Below are positions 1 to 13,544 of a stretch of 64,000 nucleotides of DNA, in pieces. How positions within the stretch are numbered: position 1 is the first letter of the stretch; each line of letters opens with the position of its first letter. Where the stretch lies: assembly GCA_009760855.2 (NCBI GenBank), contig WPIO01000020.1, forward strand, positions 4,061,001 to 4,125,000, given 5' to 3'. The stretch comes from Cristatella mucedo (Eukaryota > Bryozoa > Phylactolaemata > Cristatellidae). Under the pieces are notes generated by a model that ran no database searches, was not told the origin of the DNA, and was given only the letters and a program-made list of their open reading frames with translations. The position numbers and the translations under genes were made by a program.

Positions 1-734
1 CTTGAGAGTGACAGTTCAGGCCGTGCGCTAGAGATACGGTGGGCGTAAGCTTTGCCTTGATGAGGCGTCAGGCTCAGCCTAGCAAGGCAAACGACCAAAT
101 GGGAGTGGACCACAAAGGTACGCCATTGGACTGTAGGCCCCCTGCAGAAGAATGGGCCGAGTCTAATAGATTATCAGCCATTAACCTGAGATCGAATAGA
201 AATACAGCGGTAGTAAGACTGGTTTCAAAAAGATTCTGGGGTTTCGGGAAGGGTAGTTGCCACGTGCAGTTGAATAGAGAGCGACTGGCCGAGCCGTAAG
301 ATGAGAAGAACGACGGTGGATGGACGTAGGACTGAGGCGACAATTAGGTCGGACGCGAGACAATCTGCCCGAATGGAGTGCGGCTAGAGAACGCCGTGAC
401 CAGCGATAGCAATTAGAGGCTCAGCCTCGCCTGTAGCATTCCGTCGCTTCTTCTACTGCTCTAAGCGTTGTCAGACCCGATCGGTGCGCTGGAGTGGGGT
501 AAGGCGCTGATGAGCCGAGGTAAAGCCGGGGGAGAGGTTCTTCAGAGATTGCCCCCCCCCCCCGCACCTGCTACACCACTACCTTCTGTGTCGGAGCTCG
601 AGCATAGACAAGTTGGGTGGGGTCGAGGAGTTGGTGCCGATCGGCCGCCACTCCCTGGCCGGTTCCAGGAGTTTAGCCGACCCAAGACATACGATCGGAT
701 TTAGATCGCACAGTCCAGCCACAATGGGTGAGAG

Positions 735-1455
<721 letters not shown>

Positions 1456-1840
1456 TGAGGTGTCGCTAGCCAGCATGTCAAAGCGAACGAGAAGACACTC
1501 ATGGCTGCCGGTTAGTAAACCCTCCAGCTTGCGACATCATGCCTACCTATTCACGAAAAGCCTACAGCGGCAAGCAGCTTCACGGCGGCGGGGGGGGGGG
1601 CGAAACGAAAGAAAGCTGACCGGTACCTGTGCGTCTGTAGACAAGGCATACACAATGCAAGGTCATCTCAGGTGGTGCGAACCATACTTCGGCCTCGCCG
1701 ATAACAGCTGAACGCTCGATCGCCTAAAGATTAGTTTCAGTTACGATAGCTTTCAAAGGAGCATGCTGGAAACTCTTCGGGAGCTCTCATACGTTTCAAG
1801 ATTAGGTCAAAGGCTCGGAAGAATCAAAGGAATGCGGACG

Positions 1841-1977
1841 AAATATAATTAATTTGTATAGCGCCATAAGAGAACTTAATCTCTATTCAGGCGCGGCACA
1901 TGCGCCACGGGGCTCAAGCCTACGACTTCGGCCAGACCTTGGTCGGGGAGAGTATTTTAACCACTGTACCAAAGCAG
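1841..1977 (-). mobile_element. SINE family 1 copy
   Basis: Reverse copy of a tRNA-derived SINE. It has the GCGCC..AGAGAACTTAATCTCTATTCAGGCGC tail block, a B-box-like GGGGCTCAAGCC and an A-box-like ACCACTGTACCAAA head. Confidence 0.8.
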
Positions 1978-2139
1978 GATGACGAAGATTAAGTAGGCGT
2001 GCATTGCGAAGAGCTGCTTTTAAAACATAACCTCACTTTGATACCCTAAAGCTTGACTCGGAATATGCGAAATTCTCACCAGGCTTCTTTCGATGGTTCT
2101 ACAAAGTTAACCATTTAGGAATTTTTTAAAACTACCCGT

Positions 2140-3000
2140 CTAAAAAATATGGTAGCTCCTTCTGAAAACCGACCTTAAACAGTCTTGGTGTCAGTCGGGA
2201 GCGAGTTCCACGCTTTGGGACCATACGAACTAAAGATATAATCCTCAAAGCATTTGAAGTTGAGTTGAGGTAGAGCTAAGCAATCTCAGTCAGAAAAGCA
2301 GGCGGTGCGTTGCCTAGCCTAGTGTTGGAGTATTTCTGATAAGTAGGCTGAAGACAAAGAAAAGAGGTACATATAAGTAAGTGACAAAACCTTAGAGTTG
2401 ATACGGTGCCTGATTGCAAGCTAGTGCACGTCACGAGAAGTGGTGTGATGTAACAACTGTGACGTTCTCGACGCACAAGCGTAGCTGCAGAGTTTTCCAC
2501 CAACTTTAAACGCCCAATGGTACCAGAAAGCCGTGAGTTATAGAAGTCGAGATGAGATGTCACAAATGCATGGAAAAATTAGGATATAGTATATCTTTCT
2601 AAGCGGGCCCAAATTTTTGAAAACTATGCAGCAGAAAGTTGGCAGACTTGAGGGCGGTGCTAACGTGGTTGTCTATTGATAGGTCACTTTGGAAAAGGAC
2701 ACCTAGATTTAGTGCAGATGCTACAGGAAATGTTGGTAGAGCCACTTAATAGTGTTAAGCTGCTTTCGAAATGCCAAGTCACACTTGATTTGCCTACAAC
2801 TAATAAGTTGGTTAAATAATAATTTAATCTGAGGAAATTTGCTGCCATAACTGTGCGGATATCAGCAATGTACGCAGCAGCAAGGGAGTTGAGAGAATTT
2901 GGCCTGCTGGAGGGCTGGGAGGGATCAAAGCGTAGGTACATGGCTGTGCATCGTGTGCATAGAAAGGAAAGCTTAGATTGAACTTGGCGATCAAATCGGC
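2140..3000 (-). mobile_element. LINE family A remnant
   Basis: Badly decayed minus-strand copy of the L2/CR1-like LINE. Recognisable pieces are the FDPSQPSS block near 2940, the LVENSAA / TPLL block near 2450, and the GAGTTCCACGCTTTGGGA 3' region at about 2205. Frameshifts and stops are frequent. Confidence 0.75.
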
Positions 3001-6000
3001 AAACGAGAGAGGGTACGCATTGTGATAAGAGGCTTAAGGAATACGGGTCCTCGGTCCAGGATTGAGCGTTGAGGCAAGAACTTGTATTTGGAGTTCTGTC
3101 TCGCGAGGTATTTATCGTAGGATTCTTGCCCATCTTCCCTTCTGCGGCCTTTGCACCAGGACCTGCTACAGTTGTGACCGCTTTGTTCCTTTATCCAGAA
3201 CTACCGAGACTCTAGCCCTCTCGCCTCCCGTGACCGTGGCATCTGCAGCAGTCGTGAGCTGCACACATTTGGGCGAGTTTAATTAGCGAACCGCTAAAGA
3301 CACACACTTTATGTTAAGCTACATGGCAGATAGCCAGCCATCTCTTACAGCAGTATCCCACATCACCACTAAATTTCGGTCTAAAAACAAAAATGCTAAC
3401 CAACACTCTGCACATTATCTTTTGCAATTCTAAGCATACTTCTTAATGACTCGCCGCTAATCGGTAGTCACCCAGCAGTCCGTCTATGCCACCACATTTA
3501 TTTTATTTATCACAAAGGAGCTTTCGAAAATTAACTCAACTTTCACTAAAACACAGCAGTTACCCATGCCAAGACATTTCGTGCTCCCACTTCAGGAGTG
3601 ATACTCGCCTTGGACTTGGATTTTGCTCCTTGATATCAGCAGAAAAACCTTTGACGTCGACTTCCTTTTATGAGAATGCTACTGGCAGGCTTAGAAAAGT
3701 AGCAAACGGTACTCTGGCGTGCGTCGCTGTAGCACGCGTCTTACTGGAGCCGAGCTAAAATTCGCAGTCATTAGATCGCAAGGATAGAGTCGCAGCATTC
3801 AAAACTGTTTATTTGATATACACTAGCCCCTTATCCGAGGTCAGGCAATCGCTTCTAGATTTGGCATAGTGATAGGTGCTCTTGACCGTTAAGGTCGTGG
3901 TGATGGCGATGGTAAGGTCGAAGTTGACATTGACAAGGGGCCAATAACAGGGAACGTAGGACAGTGTGGTCCATCTTGCTACTTAAATAGACTGGTGGGC
4001 AGAACTTCGCTGTGTGCCACTCAACGGGACCCGTGGGCAGCACGGTGAGTGGACAAAACGGAACTCACGAGCAGTGCAGTCCATCGGGATGCAGCTAAAT
4101 GAGCATGGCCGGCCTTAATCTTTTGTGCGATAGAAGCGAAAAATGATCAGCGACAACAAGCAGCCATGTTGGAACACGTGGGCTAGATAGGTACACGCCA
4201 GGCCGAAGAGTGGCCACGCTGCCAATGGTTGCGACAGTTCTCTGCATAGGTTTGCTAAAATGGCGGTCGAAAGCAATGATCCTGCAGCACCAGGAAATCA
4301 CAAAAAACGCTGTAAAACTCTGTCCAGTCAAGCTGGATTGCAACAACGGCAACGTCAGAATTTTCATATTCAATTGCTACGCTGGCAGTCATCCCCCCAC
4401 TCGTGCGTACAATCGCTTACCTCAGCTTGTCCGTAGTTTAGGTGCTTTAATCGAGCGATCGCAGAGTTCCGTTTCTTGTCAGGCAGCTCTGGTTTCGGTA
4501 GCGAGCCACCATTTAGCACTTTGGTACTTTCGTCTTCCCAACGACGCTTCGCTCGCGCTTACGACTTGGACACGCTAAGGCCGCCGCTGCCTAGGTAAGA
4601 GCTCTATCAACATTTCCGTTTCCGTTGACCAAATTTCCGTTGGCGCTAGCTAATCGGTCCGATTATTTCATAGCCGCGGCAGGTCATAAACCAGCTCTCA
4701 TAATCGCAATCAATCAAAGGAAGGAAAGCTGCTTTGGTGCCGCATTTGCTAATCGAAATCTTTCTAACCTACCACTACCCACGCGGACATTTTTATGATC
4801 CATCCCAGACCAGATTACGTCAGAATTATGTTGTAGCTAGTTTTAGCGGTCCTTGTCCGCCCACCTCGCCACATCTTTCATTGAATCTCGCCCCTTCTAT
4901 GCCTGGTATCGGCTCTTCAACTCTCAAGGGTATTTACATATTTTCTCTGCATTAATAGTCACAGCTCTGCGAAAATTATTCGAGTTTAGACACAATTCTC
5001 GCGATTACATCCCTTTTGCTGAGTGCGATTAAGGCTAAGCCGAGTGTAGAGGGCCCAGCCCAGCCCTCTGAAGTTGCAAAAAATGGGCATGATCAGGGGT
5101 CAGTCCTCGCCTTAAAAATTGAGCGCTGGAACGAGAATTGTGAATAGCCTCCCTGAGGCCTCGCTGAGGTTTGGCAAGACTTTGTACCAGCCAGCATAGA
5201 TTTCCAGGGCCACGATAGGGGAATGACTAACAGTTTACAGAACCCAGGTGCGGCTGAGTGCCACCACACTAACGAGCAACCTCGGTGTCGACGATCTTCA
5301 CTGCATCACGGGATAGCCCCACCGCCATTGCTCTCGCGCATTGCTGCGCTCTAAGCGTTGCAATCAGAATGAGAATAGCCCATTTGGGGGACTCTTCATT
5401 TCACGCTAGCCTTTTGCTTCGAGTAGGCTCTAGGATTTTGCAATGACCTTTTGCCTCAAGTAGTCTCTAAATAGATTGGTAGGAGACAGTCAAGGTCCTC
5501 TCTCTCGAGATCTGTCAATAAAATACTTTGAAGCATTGCACCGAGTTACGGTGTTAAGTTCTCTGCAATACTTCGGCTGGTTATGATACATCGTCTACCT
5601 ATGCTGGTTATGAAAGGGTGGCTGATTGTTCCATGCGAGGGCATGCGGAGGACGGTTTCTCGTGGGGACCGCAAGGCTGCTGCCCAGCTCACCATTGAGC
5701 CGCTCATTTCTCGGCCGCGGTCAGCTGACGCGCGTCTGAGTAAGACCGACGCTCCAAGCGCCAGCCTCACCCATTGCCCTGCACATCTACGTCATTCAGA
5801 GCGTGCTTCTAGGCAAAGGTCAAGCTAACCGAGGGCCTTTGCTGACTTTCTGCCGGCTTTAATATCCCGGCCCCAAGCATGGTACTTGTCTGCTTTTGCA
5901 TGCCTCTTTGAGTGGGATACCGTGCATTTCACTGAGCTCTGCCTAGCTTGACGTTGATGCGATGGCAATTCAATTGCCCTTTGATGTCTGCTGACCAGCT

Positions 6001-6534
6001 GCTTATTTATTTATGTACGGCCTTTGATTTGGGCGGATGCCCTTTGATGTCTATGCATGATCTCACTTTGTGATTCCAGAGGGAGTCTGACTCACTAGGG
6101 ATGAATTCCCTAATCTTGTCTATCTAGCCAAACAACTTCCTTATTAAACTAAATATTCAGTAGCAAAATAGATCAAAATGAAGGAACGTGCTGGTTATAA
6201 AACTTACTGGCCTACTAACACGCTTTACTTACTTAAATCAAGTCACTGCGTGGATTTTAAGCCTTTTTGTGTGCAGCGCATCACCGGGATATTTCGCTGA
6301 CATTGTCCTTAAAATGTAAGCCAGGCATCATCTTCAACTATTTCAAAGACTTTGAGTAGCTGATACCACTGTCTAGTGGGAGACGACATAAATAAAATTC
6401 AATATTCTCTTTGACAAATTCTTTATCTGTGCAACGTCTGATAAAAGATAATTCTAACTGCAAGGCACAATTTTCAATTTGTTCAACGACTCCAAGACAT
6501 ATTTAAATCCCAAAATGCAAAGAAATCAGCAGCG

Positions 6535-6760
6535 CAGTATTTAGGTTTCAGCTTCATAACATTGCTAAAATTCGGGCTTGTTTAGATAAGGATACCACAT
6601 CTAAGTTGGTCCATGCATTCGTGACATCCCGTCTCGACTTCTGCAACTCACTGCTCGCTGGCCTACCGGCATGTGCGATCAGGCGATTGCAGCTGGTGCA
6701 CAACTCTGCTGCTAGACTTGTCTGCCGTGAGCGTCGCAGTTACCACATTGGATCTGACCC
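6535..6760 (+). mobile_element. LINE family A fragment
   Basis: Sense fragment covering the coding part around IAKIRACLDKDT...LVHAFVTSRLDFCNSLLAGLPAC. It is cut off by the SINE that begins at 6768, which lies in the opposite orientation. Confidence 0.8.
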
Positions 6761-6767
6761 GGCCTTG

Positions 6768-6907
6768 TATAAATATAATTAATTTATATAGCGCCCCAAG
6801 AGAACCCAATCTCTATTCAGGCGCTTCACATATGCCTCGGGGCTCGAGCCCACAACCTCAGTCAGACCTTGGTCAGGGCGAGCACCTTAACCGCTAGACC
6901 AAACCAT
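6768..6907 (-). mobile_element. SINE family 1 copy
   Basis: Nearly complete reverse copy: TATAGCGCCCCAAGAGAAC tail, GGGGCTCGAGCCC B box, CCTTAACCGCTAGACCAAACCA head. It abuts a LINE fragment. Confidence 0.88.
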
Positions 6908-7242
6908 ATTTCTGGCTTGCCTTGCCCTCGAGTTCAACGGCCATGGCTAAACGCATCGAGTTGCTTTACTTGAGAAAACACGCCGCACGGCATGCTGAGT
7001 GAGCTAATAGACAGGCGATAAGTCGGTTTCAATTTAGTCATGAGTGCTGCCGCCTGCTTTCGTGCCGCACCCACCACGCCCCCTCGAAATGAGTAAGCGA
7101 ACAATGTACAGGTTTTCTGCATTTACACAGAGCAAGATTCACCTTCACTTTTGACAAATCTGTGTGCACTCACTTTTCAGCCATATTAATGTGCTAAAAT
7201 ATCCAAAGGCAAATGCCACAGCTCCAAGCAAACTGTACTGAC

Positions 7243-7417
7243 CTTTAGCTTCGTCGGTGGGCGTGGCCAGGCTACCAGCTTCCCGCCCACCGGTAGCTCT
7301 GCTCGTGGAACGCCTGCGCACTGCTACTACATCCTGAAGCAACGAGTGCAGATCAGCGCCACTTAGCAGCTCAAGGGCGCTGAGTCGATTGTAGGTTCTT
7401 TTTGGTCTCGGTTCCAT
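7243..7417 (-). CDS. coding exon of an unrecognised family (ALELLSGADL type), copy 1
   Basis: The minus-strand ATG at 7417 opens 58 codons plus one base and ends at AAAG|GTCAGT. A pyrimidine-rich acceptor (CTCTATTTTTAG) lies just upstream at about 7440, so the exon is bounded by splice sites on both sides. The peptide reads PRPKRTYNRL, then ALELLSGADL, then an Arg/Ser-rich part. It matches the plus-strand exon at 40124-40310. No function is known to me. Confidence 0.55.
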
Positions 7418-7704
7418 AGGTAAATCCTTGGGATCCCTAAAAATAGAGGACAGTACTTCCGTCAACGAAATCAGTCAAGGTTGATGGTCAAAAGGGGGGC
7501 ATTGCTGTCAGCAAGTCATTGGCTGTAGATGAATGCTAAACGATCATATTAGTACATATATATTTTTATTCACTCTTGAAAATGTAATCGGCAAGCAGAA
7601 CATAAACCAAAAATATTCTAAAGTAGCCATTCGTTAGACAACGCCGCCAGGTTCACAGTCAAGCCTGCTTACTTTCACCCACCTAACATTAACACATTTA
7701 CACC

Positions 7705-7765
7705 TTCTTAGACAGGGATACAGCATCCAAGGAGCTCTATGCATTTGTGATATCCTCTCACTACT
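7705..7765 (+). mobile_element. short LINE family A fragment
   Basis: About 60 bp (TTAGACAGGGATACAGCATCC...) match the LDKDT/LVHAFVTS region of family A. It is too short and diverged to say more. Confidence 0.5.
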
Positions 7766-9119
7766 GTCGGAGTACTTAACTTACACCTTTTAAGCATAAC
7801 TTTTACGTTTCTCTCTCATGCAAACTCCATATCTAGCATAGGCCAATCTCATTCAAATTAACAAGGACCGCACACATGAGGTTATGGCCGAACCAACCGA
7901 TCTATCCCCGGGGAGTTTGGACGCCTTCGAATGTGATCACTACTGAGACACCAAGGGCGCTGACAGAATATTACACTGGGGTAGTCGGCTTTGCGATTTA
8001 CGAACAAAGCATGGCTAGAAAGTCTTAGCTGAAGGTCCGAAGAGTATCGCGAGGAGGCACTGCCCCTCCGAGCGACAGAGGAGGTCAAAGCGAATGCTCC
8101 ACGTGCGAGTGGAGAAAACCGGAGGCCCTCCGTTCCAAGGATTGCTGCAATCCTTGGAACACAAATAGCCAGCACCAATCTAGCAGGCGAACTCTGGCTC
8201 GTCCGAGCTATCTGCTAAGCCATCTTATCCGTTAGACAAATTACCTCGGCAGGTCACTCCTTCCAGAGGAAATAGCACTGGCCAGTACTTCCAAATAGCA
8301 TAATAGCGCAAGGGGCGACCCAACGTTCGTGCACCCAGCGGCACCGTGCAGCTCAGTCGCAGCCAAGAAAGGGAAGAATGCCAGGATGTAGAAGGATGGC
8401 CAGCCGGTCAACGACCACCTTCCCCGAACTTTCGGGGTGGTTCTGTTCAGCGCTGCGGCGATGCCCCATTAGAGCCTAAACTCGTCGTTCAATGCATTTC
8501 TATTTCAGGCTTGAGCAGACCACAACTAAAGAGTTTACTTTATTCGTGCTTGCCGCAGATGAGTCGAGTGGGCCTTTTCCGGGTGACTGAAAGTTGAACA
8601 AAGCATGCCTTCGACTCAAGTACGTGCAGCCGTCGTTTTAACTTCAAGCCTAGACCAGAACGTCGTGGACCTACAACCTTCGCTGTTTTGCTAGTCACCA
8701 AAAGTCATTCTCTAATCTCAAAATTCAGCCTCTGCCCTACTACTTCGTTGCTAGCTGAACTGCTGCCGCACGCTTGGGCATTCGTTCATGGCGGGCTTTA
8801 GGCGGGTATAATAGGGATAAGAATACACTTGATACACTTGATAAATCATCCTCAGAGAACTCAAAAAGCTGCCCCATTTTTCCACCACTATGTGGCAAGC
8901 TTTGACTACAACTTTCAACTGCTTCTCATCTCAGCTTCGCTGACTCAAGACGTACACGGGACGCTAACGAGTTCGTCAGAAGCAGCCTCCGTGCTGTCGT
9001 GGTTATTGCGACGACCGCCTAGTCCTTGAGGCTTTGTACAGCTGCACGCTGGTACTACAGGGTAGACGGCAGTACTCAGTATTTCGCAACGACCGAGGTG
9101 GTCGCCTCTTTTTCGTTAG

Positions 9120-9610
9120 CCAACGCCGACTTTAAGCTAACACCCTCAGCAGAATAACGGTGGCTGTCTGTACAATTCGCGCTTCGCGGGCACTCAAAGC
9201 TCGACTCCGATGTCGCTCGCAAGCGCGCACCTGTCCCAATAGCGCTCTCTGTGGCATACGCGTCTCCGCAGCTTTACGCTGGCGCCCACGTCGTCGTCGT
9301 TCGTCCACCTTCCTGTGAAAGTGCCACGCTCGGTCGACGACGCTCGCCTCTCGTAATCCAGCGTACGAACGCGGCGACGGTAGCGCTATTATCAAGGAGT
9401 TAAGTCGGACGACAAGCAGTGCAGCCACCGCCGCCGCCGCCGCCGCTGCAGCCACAAAGATTTTCATTATACGCGAATTCTGAAGAGAGAAGTGCCGCAG
9501 CTCGGTTGACGGCGTGTTGTCGCACTGCGTAGCGAATACGCCGCAGCGCCTCTGGCGACGTTTTAAGCGCCCACTTGCCGATTAGGCTCCTCCTCGACGC
9601 TCTCCTGCGC
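9120..9610. other. CpG-rich block with a CCG triplet run
   Basis: This interval is far richer in CpG than its surroundings and holds (CCG)n at about 9426-9446. A 111-codon minus frame (9467-9132) starts with an Ala-rich hydrophobic stretch that could be mistaken for a signal peptide. It may be a CpG-island-like promoter or first exon, but I cannot support a gene. Confidence 0.35.
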
Positions 9611-9867
9611 AGCTCGATGCGCCGCTCCCGCCTTTACTCGGTGCCTGAGCTAACTTCCGCCCACGTCGCGTGCAAAGTATGCGCTGTCGCTAGTGAATTT
9701 CGGTATTTTTTATTCTCAAGCACATTAGTATTCGTATCAACGTTTCCACTCTTCCACGCTTGCTCCATTTATTCTGAGAGGAATTTTCGTCCGCTTTTCG
9801 CGAGACTTCCTTACGCCGTAAAGTGTCGATCCTTTCTTCTGCAATGCCCAGCGTCTGTGACTTACAA

Positions 9868-10020
9868 AAAATAAAAAGTAAGCTGATTTAACAAACTTAT
9901 TTTTGATAGCGGTCGAAGAGCCTCAACTGGTATCATCGCCGATTGCAGTGGCAAACAAAGGAGCGCTCACTGCAGGACTCGAAACGACGACCTAGGTCGT
10001 CAAGAGTAAGGGCATGGGCT
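9868..10020 (-). mobile_element. SINE family 2 copy, diverged
   Basis: Reverse copy with ATAGCGGTCGAAGAGCC tail, CACTGCAGGACTCGAAACG B-box region and GACCTAGGTCGTC core, matching the better copies at 18918 and 63088. Confidence 0.65.
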
Positions 10021-10045
10021 GAAACCCTGAAGGTTTTGAGCTTGG

Positions 10046-10102
10046 CCTCGTAAGGTAACCTCGTAAGGTAACCTCGTAAGGTAACCTCGTAAGGTAACCT
10101 CG
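10046..10102. repeat. 13-bp tandem repeat (CCTCGTAAGGTAA, 4 units)
   Basis: Four exact units are followed directly by the LINE family A 3' sequence. Confidence 0.95.
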
Positions 10103-10484
10103 AATCCTTTGGAGACCATGCCTTTAGTTCGTATGCTCCCAAAGCCTGGAACTCACTCCCGACTTGCGTCGAGACGTCTCCTGACTTTATGACATTTAAA
10201 AAGAAACTAAAACGCATCTATTTATCACAGCATTTAGTGGGTCCCTGGGATTCAACCTTTAAGTGTTTATGTGTGCTGACACTGTGCATACCGCCACTAG
10301 CCACACTTGCATCCTGACCCAATGCATGTCACCCCTGACCATATTATTCTTGTTGTTTATTGAGCATGCTACCACTAACCATTAGATAGTGCTTCCTTAG
10401 CAGCAAGTGCAAAGTGCCTTGAAAGAGATTGAGTTCTCTGAGGGCGCTATATCAAATTTATTATTATTATTATTGTTATAAACA
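10098..10484 (+). mobile_element. LINE family A 3' end
   Basis: Sense 3' terminus: AATCCTTTGGAGACCATGC, the PKAWNSLPTCV coding tail, then non-coding 3' sequence ending GAGATTGAGTTCTCTGAGGGCGCTATATCAAATT(TATTAT)n. It is 5'-truncated. Confidence 0.9.
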
Positions 10485-11099
10485 TAATACAGAAGGTCGG
10501 AAGAGAACGGAAGCTGAAAAGAAAGCGAGCGTATCCAGTAATTTATTAGCGAGTTTCTTGAAAAATTCCAAGACGAGGGATGCGATATGTGTATACTTTT
10601 GAATGAATCAAAAGACGACGGATTTCAACCAACGATTTTAAAACATGGAAAAGAGAAAGATGAACCACACCTTTGTGGGCGAGCTATCGCTATCACGTGG
10701 ATCCGCCCCTAGCCAACGTTACCCCGAAAAACATGCGAGCTCAAACCGGCACGTGACCTATCCTCGCCAGGCAATTCACTTCTTGCCTTCGCGTCGCCCA
10801 TTACGCACGCTATCCACTCTCTTGCCTCTTACCACCATGTGGTCCGGAGCAGTATACACGACGGCTTCAACCACCAGCATGTACGCTCGCGTAATTCATC
10901 TGCTTCGCCAGCGTACAGTACGGTCATCGTCAGCACTACCGCGCGTTTGTGGGGTATCATCATTCATCGTTATTCATCGCGCCGCTGCAGCGCGCGCGAG
11001 ATTCCCTACCAGTGACTGTTTTGACTTAGTTTCAGTAGACAGCTTAACAGCCACTCATAGTATACACCTGATAAGCTCCTTTACCTGAAAGTTAAATCC

Positions 11100-13196
11100 G
11101 CATTCGCTTAAAACTTGCATGAAAAAGCTCGTTGCACGGGGATTTTTCGAATTATTTTGAATATCCAGCCAAAAGCTCAAAGCAAAAGTGGCCATAATCG
11201 AGAAGCTAAAAAAGATTTAATGTACATTTTACGACAGCCACCTTCCTAGGACTAAAATCGGCTATTTATCAAGAAATGTATTACGAAAGAGCTCACTCAA
11301 GCTGCTTAAACGGAAACAGATGTTCGCGAAATAAATAAATTTCTACTTCTTTCACTGTGCTAGTAGATATTACTGGTACACGTTATCATCGGTTATTCGC
11401 GCGATCCACATTCTTACTTTAAAGACACCATTACTCTAATTTCGCTTACAATTTGAGCAGACACATGAGTAACTTAAGTTTCAGGTTCAGACCAGCTAAG
11501 CTTGTTAGTGCCATTTACAGACCGATCAATACATTATTATGCCGCTTTTCAACTCTTGTGCTGCTCGAGAATAGCTAAGCACACGCGACAGGGTATTTTG
11601 GATAGTTGCTCGGTTTACCGTAGGCATATTTGCTGCGGAATTCCTAGGCGTGCTACAAGGAAGGACTTTCAGGATCTGACTTTCCTCAGCAAATAGTTAC
11701 ATCTTTAACGTGTCCGACATATAAAGCTGAAGTTCTGACTTCAGGAGTCGCTAAAGCAGGTTTTAGCATGACTTTATCGGTGGTTAATAATGTTGTTGAC
11801 CTTAGGGGCGGCAGAAATGCGTATTTAAATAGTTTCTCTATTACCAAAGCACCAGGAAAATTGTGAAAAGCACTCAAATGATTTTTTAAACTAAGTCCAC
11901 AGTTTTGCTAGACCATCAGGGGTATTGCTTAACTATCGAGCATTTTAAACTCGGAATGAGTGTATCCTCTTAAATTGAACTAAAAAGTTTTTAAGTCAAC
12001 TTAAATCAAATTAAGTTTATGTAAAATATGATTGCATTTTTTCACTCTAATGGGATCATACATTATCAGTACATACTTTCTGCGCACTTGGCTAAATGAC
12101 TTCCATAGGACCATTTATGTCTACCAAATTAGTAACAACTTGTGCTGACGTGCTTCATTTCCAGCGAGGAAGCCTTGTATAAAAAAGGTAAATTCTGTCA
12201 GGGTTCAATTTAGATTATTTAAAAGTATTTCTTGTTCAGAAATTGGGAATATTAATTTCAATTTGTATGAGCAAGTATGCTTGTTTTAAAAAATTAAAAG
12301 AAAATAATCATTACAATACTTAATACAATCTACTTGCCATTAAAATGTTTTCAAAATAATATAGTATACTGAAAGCCCGCATTTTGACCGATTAGTGATG
12401 AATTACAAGAGTCCCGGACGAAGCAGCGTTATCAAAACATCAAATTGAAACAAATTCTGTAAGGGACATGTATATTTTTTATCCGCCAACATTCATGAAG
12501 TAGATTATCCTAAACTAAGTGCAGCTTAGTCGTTTTGCAATGGAAACTAGGAAACAGTAGAAAATGCTGATATTTTCAGAGTACCGTAGCAGAGCACTCT
12601 CATATCTAATAACTTGACACAATACTTGGTGGATGGATTCTTCGCTCTTGACACTGATATCGCATCCTACAGGAATCATCACCGTGGCCATAAAATTTAC
12701 GGGAAAAAATCAGAAGTAATGCAGAGCTGTGACATGTTAAAAAATTCAATTTTAAATCGAGGATTGTTTAGGGATTAAGCCTCTATTTCACTTTTACTAG
12801 CAAAATGAACCAACTATTAAGAGTAATTTATTGCATCGGTAATCTTGTTAACGAGGGAGCCGAATGCATGTTCAGATTATTTTGAGGCACTTAACAATGA
12901 CCTCATAGGAATGCATGTTCTGAAACAAACATGGCAAAGCCTGGCAAGGACAGCTACCAAAATAAGCACTAGTTTGGACGAAAGGTTTTATAGTTTTGTG
13001 TAGCACCAAGGTAGAAAACCTTGGCATCAGTTATCGAATCGGGTTTTTAACTTGGTGGGGTTCGATCAAAGTATCAAATTAAAGGCAGCATAAAAACATG
13101 CCGATCCGCCTGATGGCATACGCTCTTTTTCTTGAAGTAAATATAAATACCATTCTGAGTATTAGAACCCAGGAAATCTTAGGTGTGAGCAATATC
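11100..13196. other. AT-rich gene-poor stretch
   Basis: Base composition drops clearly towards AT. I see no convincing exon, RNA gene or recognisable element between the family A LINE end and the hAT element, only short chance frames. Confidence 0.6.
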
Positions 13197-13204
13197 ACGT
13201 AATT

Positions 13205-13535
13205 CAGCGGTTCTCAACCTTTTTAATACCATGACCCTTTAATACAGCTAATCATGTTGTGGCGACCGTCAACCATAAAATTTTTTTCGTTGCTACTTCA
13301 TAACTGTAATTTTGCTACGTGATATTGAATGACTACGAATCGCAATGTGAATATCTTCTATGCAGGATATATTTTCAATTTTTATTGTTACAAATTAAAA
13401 ATAATGAAAGCATAGTGATTAATCACAAAAGCAACACGCAATTATATATTGTGTTTTCCAATGGTCTTAGGCGACCTCTGTGAAAGGGTCGCTCGGCTCT
13501 CAAAGGGGTCACGACCCACAGGTTAAGAACCAGTG
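13205..13535. mobile_element. non-autonomous hAT element of the SPIN type
   Basis: 331-bp element with terminal inverted repeats CAGCGGTTCTCAACC / GGTTAAGAACCAGTG. The flanks ACGTAATT (13197-13204) and ACCTAATT (13536-13543) match at 7 of 8 positions, as expected for the 8-bp hAT target duplication. Internal blocks match my memory of the SPIN non-autonomous consensus: CTTTAATACAG..TCATGTTGTGGCGACC, CGTTGCTACTTCATAACTGTAATTTTGCTAC, GTGATTAATCACAAAA, GGTCTTAGGCGACC and GGGGTCACGACCC. No transposase is present. Confidence 0.88.
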
Positions 13536-13544
13536 ACCTAATTT

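Noticed and set aside
10645-11088. 147-codon plus-strand frame
   Set aside because: No family resemblance, no codon-bias or splice support, and no neighbouring exon. It could be real but I cannot support it.
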